Origin: JAHFHB01 sp964393875 | Lineage (GTDB): Bacteria; Omnitrophota; Omnitrophia; Omnitrophales; Aquincolibacteriaceae | DNA length: 5,694 nt | NCBI GenBank assembly: GCA_964393875.1 | Contig: CAYMUZ010000023.1 | Coordinates: 1 to 5,694, forward strand | Direction: 5' to 3' | Part shown: in pieces, positions 4,213 to 5,694 of the stretch | How the letters are laid out: the number at the start of each line of letters is the position of its first letter | How positions within the stretch are numbered: position 1 is the first letter of the stretch | Translations under genes and position numbers: made by a program | Notes under the pieces: model-generated | What the model saw: the letters and a program-made list of their open reading frames with translations, nothing else | Databases searched by the model: none | Told to the model about the DNA's origin: nothing

Positions 4213-5694
4213 CGCGAGCCTCTTTTTCTTATTTTTGTTTTTGCCGAAAGTTTCAGAGTGGAAGTCAAAAACCCACCGAATCGCGCAAGGGACGCAGCGT
4301 GGTTTTTGCCCAAATGAACACAGAGTACCGGAAGCGATTTTGACGCAAGCGCGCTCAAATCACCTAATGCTTGAGCTTTTTTTAATTCTCCAAAACGATA
4401 GGACTGTCCTGGGATTTCGGCGTCTTTGCTCTCATCCGTGATGAAGATGATAAAAAGTCCGGTGCGAGGGCCTCCTTTGTAGAGTTGTCCGATGGAGTGC
4501 AGATAACGCGGGCCAAACCCACACGTCACGGGAGTTTTTAATTCGTCGGTAAGCTGCAGGCGAAGGGTTTGTAAATTTTTCTCGATTTCAGGAAAGCGGC
4601 CGGTGTATGCCAGTAATGCAATGTAGGCCCCCTGTTCCTTCTTTTGCTGCCACGCGTGAATTTGGGTCACTTGGCTTTGTCGAGCCTTGGCATTTCCGGG
4701 AAAACCGGGAACGATTTTAAACGTGCCTTCGGGATCGTGGAGCTTTCCGCCCCGCTCGACCATGCTCAGGAATTGTGTGGTTAAATCTTTGCACTCCTTG
4801 ACGTTAGGCTCATCAAAGGGGTTGACGCCCATCACGGCACCGGCAATGGCTGTAACGATTTCCCAGCGCAGAAATTCAGCGCCGAGCTGGTGGACGGAAT
4901 CCCACTCCATTTCAATTAGCGGCAAACCTGCTTTTTTTACGACTGCAAGCGGTGACTTCAAATGCGCGATCGAGTCATTTTTAAGAGTCAGCGATAGAAT
5001 GATTCGATCGTCCCCATAGTTAGCTAATTTCATGGGGGGTTCGCCGACGACCGGTAGAATTCCGACACCTTCTTTGCCCGTACTTTCAGCGATAAGTTGT
5101 TCGAGCCAGGCCCCCACCGGGGCTAATCGGTTCGATGTCCAAACGGTTAACTTATTTTTGTTGTGCCGCGCCAGAGTCCCCAGCGCACAGCCGAGTAAAA
5201 AGGCATTATTTTTAGAGAGATCAGGCTCCCCGATTGTTTTTGATAAAAGCTCGAGCGCCGAGGCGATGAGGCCGCGAACCGGCACCCCGGTCAAAATCGC
5301 TGGAACCAGCCCAAAATAGGACAAGGCTGAGAAACGCCCGCCAATATCCGTCGGATTGATGAATATTCGGCGAAAAAATTTCTCATGAGCTAATTTTTCG
5401 AGGGTCGAGTCTCGATCGGTAATTGCGATAAAATGTCTTCCGACCGCATGGGCAGGGTCGATTGATTTTTTATTCGCTTCAAAAAGTTTGTCATAGAAAT
5501 AGCGGTACTGTGACAAGGTCTCAATGGTTCCACCGGATTTGCTTGCGACGATAAAAACAGTCGCCTGAAGACGGATCGATTTTTCAACTGCAAAGATGGA
5601 TAACGGATCTGTCGTGTCGAGCATGAAAAAAGAGGGGTGTTTGCCGGCAGATTTCTCACAAAGACCGTGGATAACCTCGGGTGCCAAGCTGGAG
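4209..5694 (-). CDS. pgi: Phosphoglucose isomerase, probably the C-terminal half of a transaldolase/PGI fusion (5' end beyond window)
   Basis: The enzyme interconverts glucose 6-phosphate and fructose 6-phosphate in the cytosol. The frame is open to the window edge: the codons before TTG 5687 encode Ser-Ser, giving SSLAPEV, the end of a GMGGSSLAPE-type motif that lies well inside the protein. The true start is therefore outside. Counting from Leu at 5687, visible motifs are ASKSGGTIET (48-57, SIS phosphosugar loop), DIGGRFSALSYFGLVP (114-129), QLIAESTGKEGVGILPVVGEP (197-217, with Glu201 the likely catalytic base), GVNPFDEPNVKECKD (287-301) and GFGPRYLHSIGQLYKGGPRTGLF (390-412, with His397 the likely active-site histidine). 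The sequence and the 494-residue tail match the PGI half of bifunctional transaldolase/PGI proteins of about 950 residues. The transaldolase half would lie upstream and is not seen, so a stand-alone PGI of the same type remains possible. The TGA stop overlaps the amidase TTG start. Confidence 0.9.
   Translation of the reverse strand, partial: SSLAPEVIHGLCEKSAGKHPSFFMLDTTDPLSIFAVEKSIRLQATVFIVASKSGGTIETLSQYRYFYDKLFEANKKSIDPAHAVGRHFIAITDRDSTLEKLAHEKFFRRIFINPTDIGGRFSALSYFGLVPAILTGVPVRGLIASALELLSKTIGEPDLSKNNAFLLGCALGTLARHNKNKLTVWTSNRLAPVGAWLEQLIAESTGKEGVGILPVVGEPPMKLANYGDDRIILSLTLKNDSIAHLKSPLAVVKKAGLPLIEMEWDSVHQLGAEFLRWEIVTAIAGAVMGVNPFDEPNVKECKDLTTQFLSMVERGGKLHDPEGTFKIVPGFPGNAKARQSQVTQIHAWQQKKEQGAYIALLAYTGRFPEIEKNLQTLRLQLTDELKTPVTCGFGPRYLHSIGQLYKGGPRTGLFIIFITDESKDAEIPGQSYRFGELKKAQALGDLSALASKSLPVLCVHLGKNHAASLARFGGFLTSTLKLSAKTKIRKRGSR

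Overview
The window carries seven protein-coding genes, all on the minus strand, so transcription runs from high to low coordinates. It starts inside one gene at the right edge and ends inside another at the left edge. Base composition looks close to 50% GC. A lipoprotein signal on a peptidoglycan amidase points to a diderm (Gram-negative-type) bacterium. The phosphoglucose isomerase belongs to the type often fused to transaldolase, and the RecN has a non-standard D-loop. I cannot fix the phylum from this; a free-living bacterium outside the best-studied proteobacteria is a reasonable guess.

Layout in transcription order. Positions 5694-4209 hold the C-terminal part of a phosphoglucose isomerase, probably the second half of a transaldolase/PGI fusion. 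Positions 4212-3388 encode a LysM plus amidase_2 lipoprotein that overlaps pgi by 4 nt (TTGA). A strong inverted repeat follows at 3388-3332. Next come recN (3287-1566) and a DUF971 zinc-site protein (1569-1261, 4-nt ATGA overlap with recN). A small KTSC-domain protein (1193-978) has a strong Shine-Dalgarno that can pair with upstream sequence. A peroxiredoxin/thioredoxin-like protein (960-400) ends the run. After a 92-bp gap with a promoter-like element and two small repeats, the 5' part of rimO (307-1) runs off the window.

The six upstream genes look like one operon or two (split at the hairpin before recN), judging by tight spacing and the two 4-nt overlaps. Their functions differ: sugar phosphate metabolism, cell-wall hydrolysis, DNA break repair, and small redox or metal proteins. 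No shared pathway is evident, and co-expression may simply reflect compact gene packing. rimO appears to have its own promoter, placed so that the mRNA would start at or next to its ATG. That possible leaderless mRNA, the GU-polarised hairpin before recN and the self-pairing Shine-Dalgarno of the KTSC gene are the most notable non-coding signals. I see no mobile element, CRISPR array, tRNA or rRNA, and no clear evidence of a wholly new system. No gene-free stretch exceeds 100 bases.
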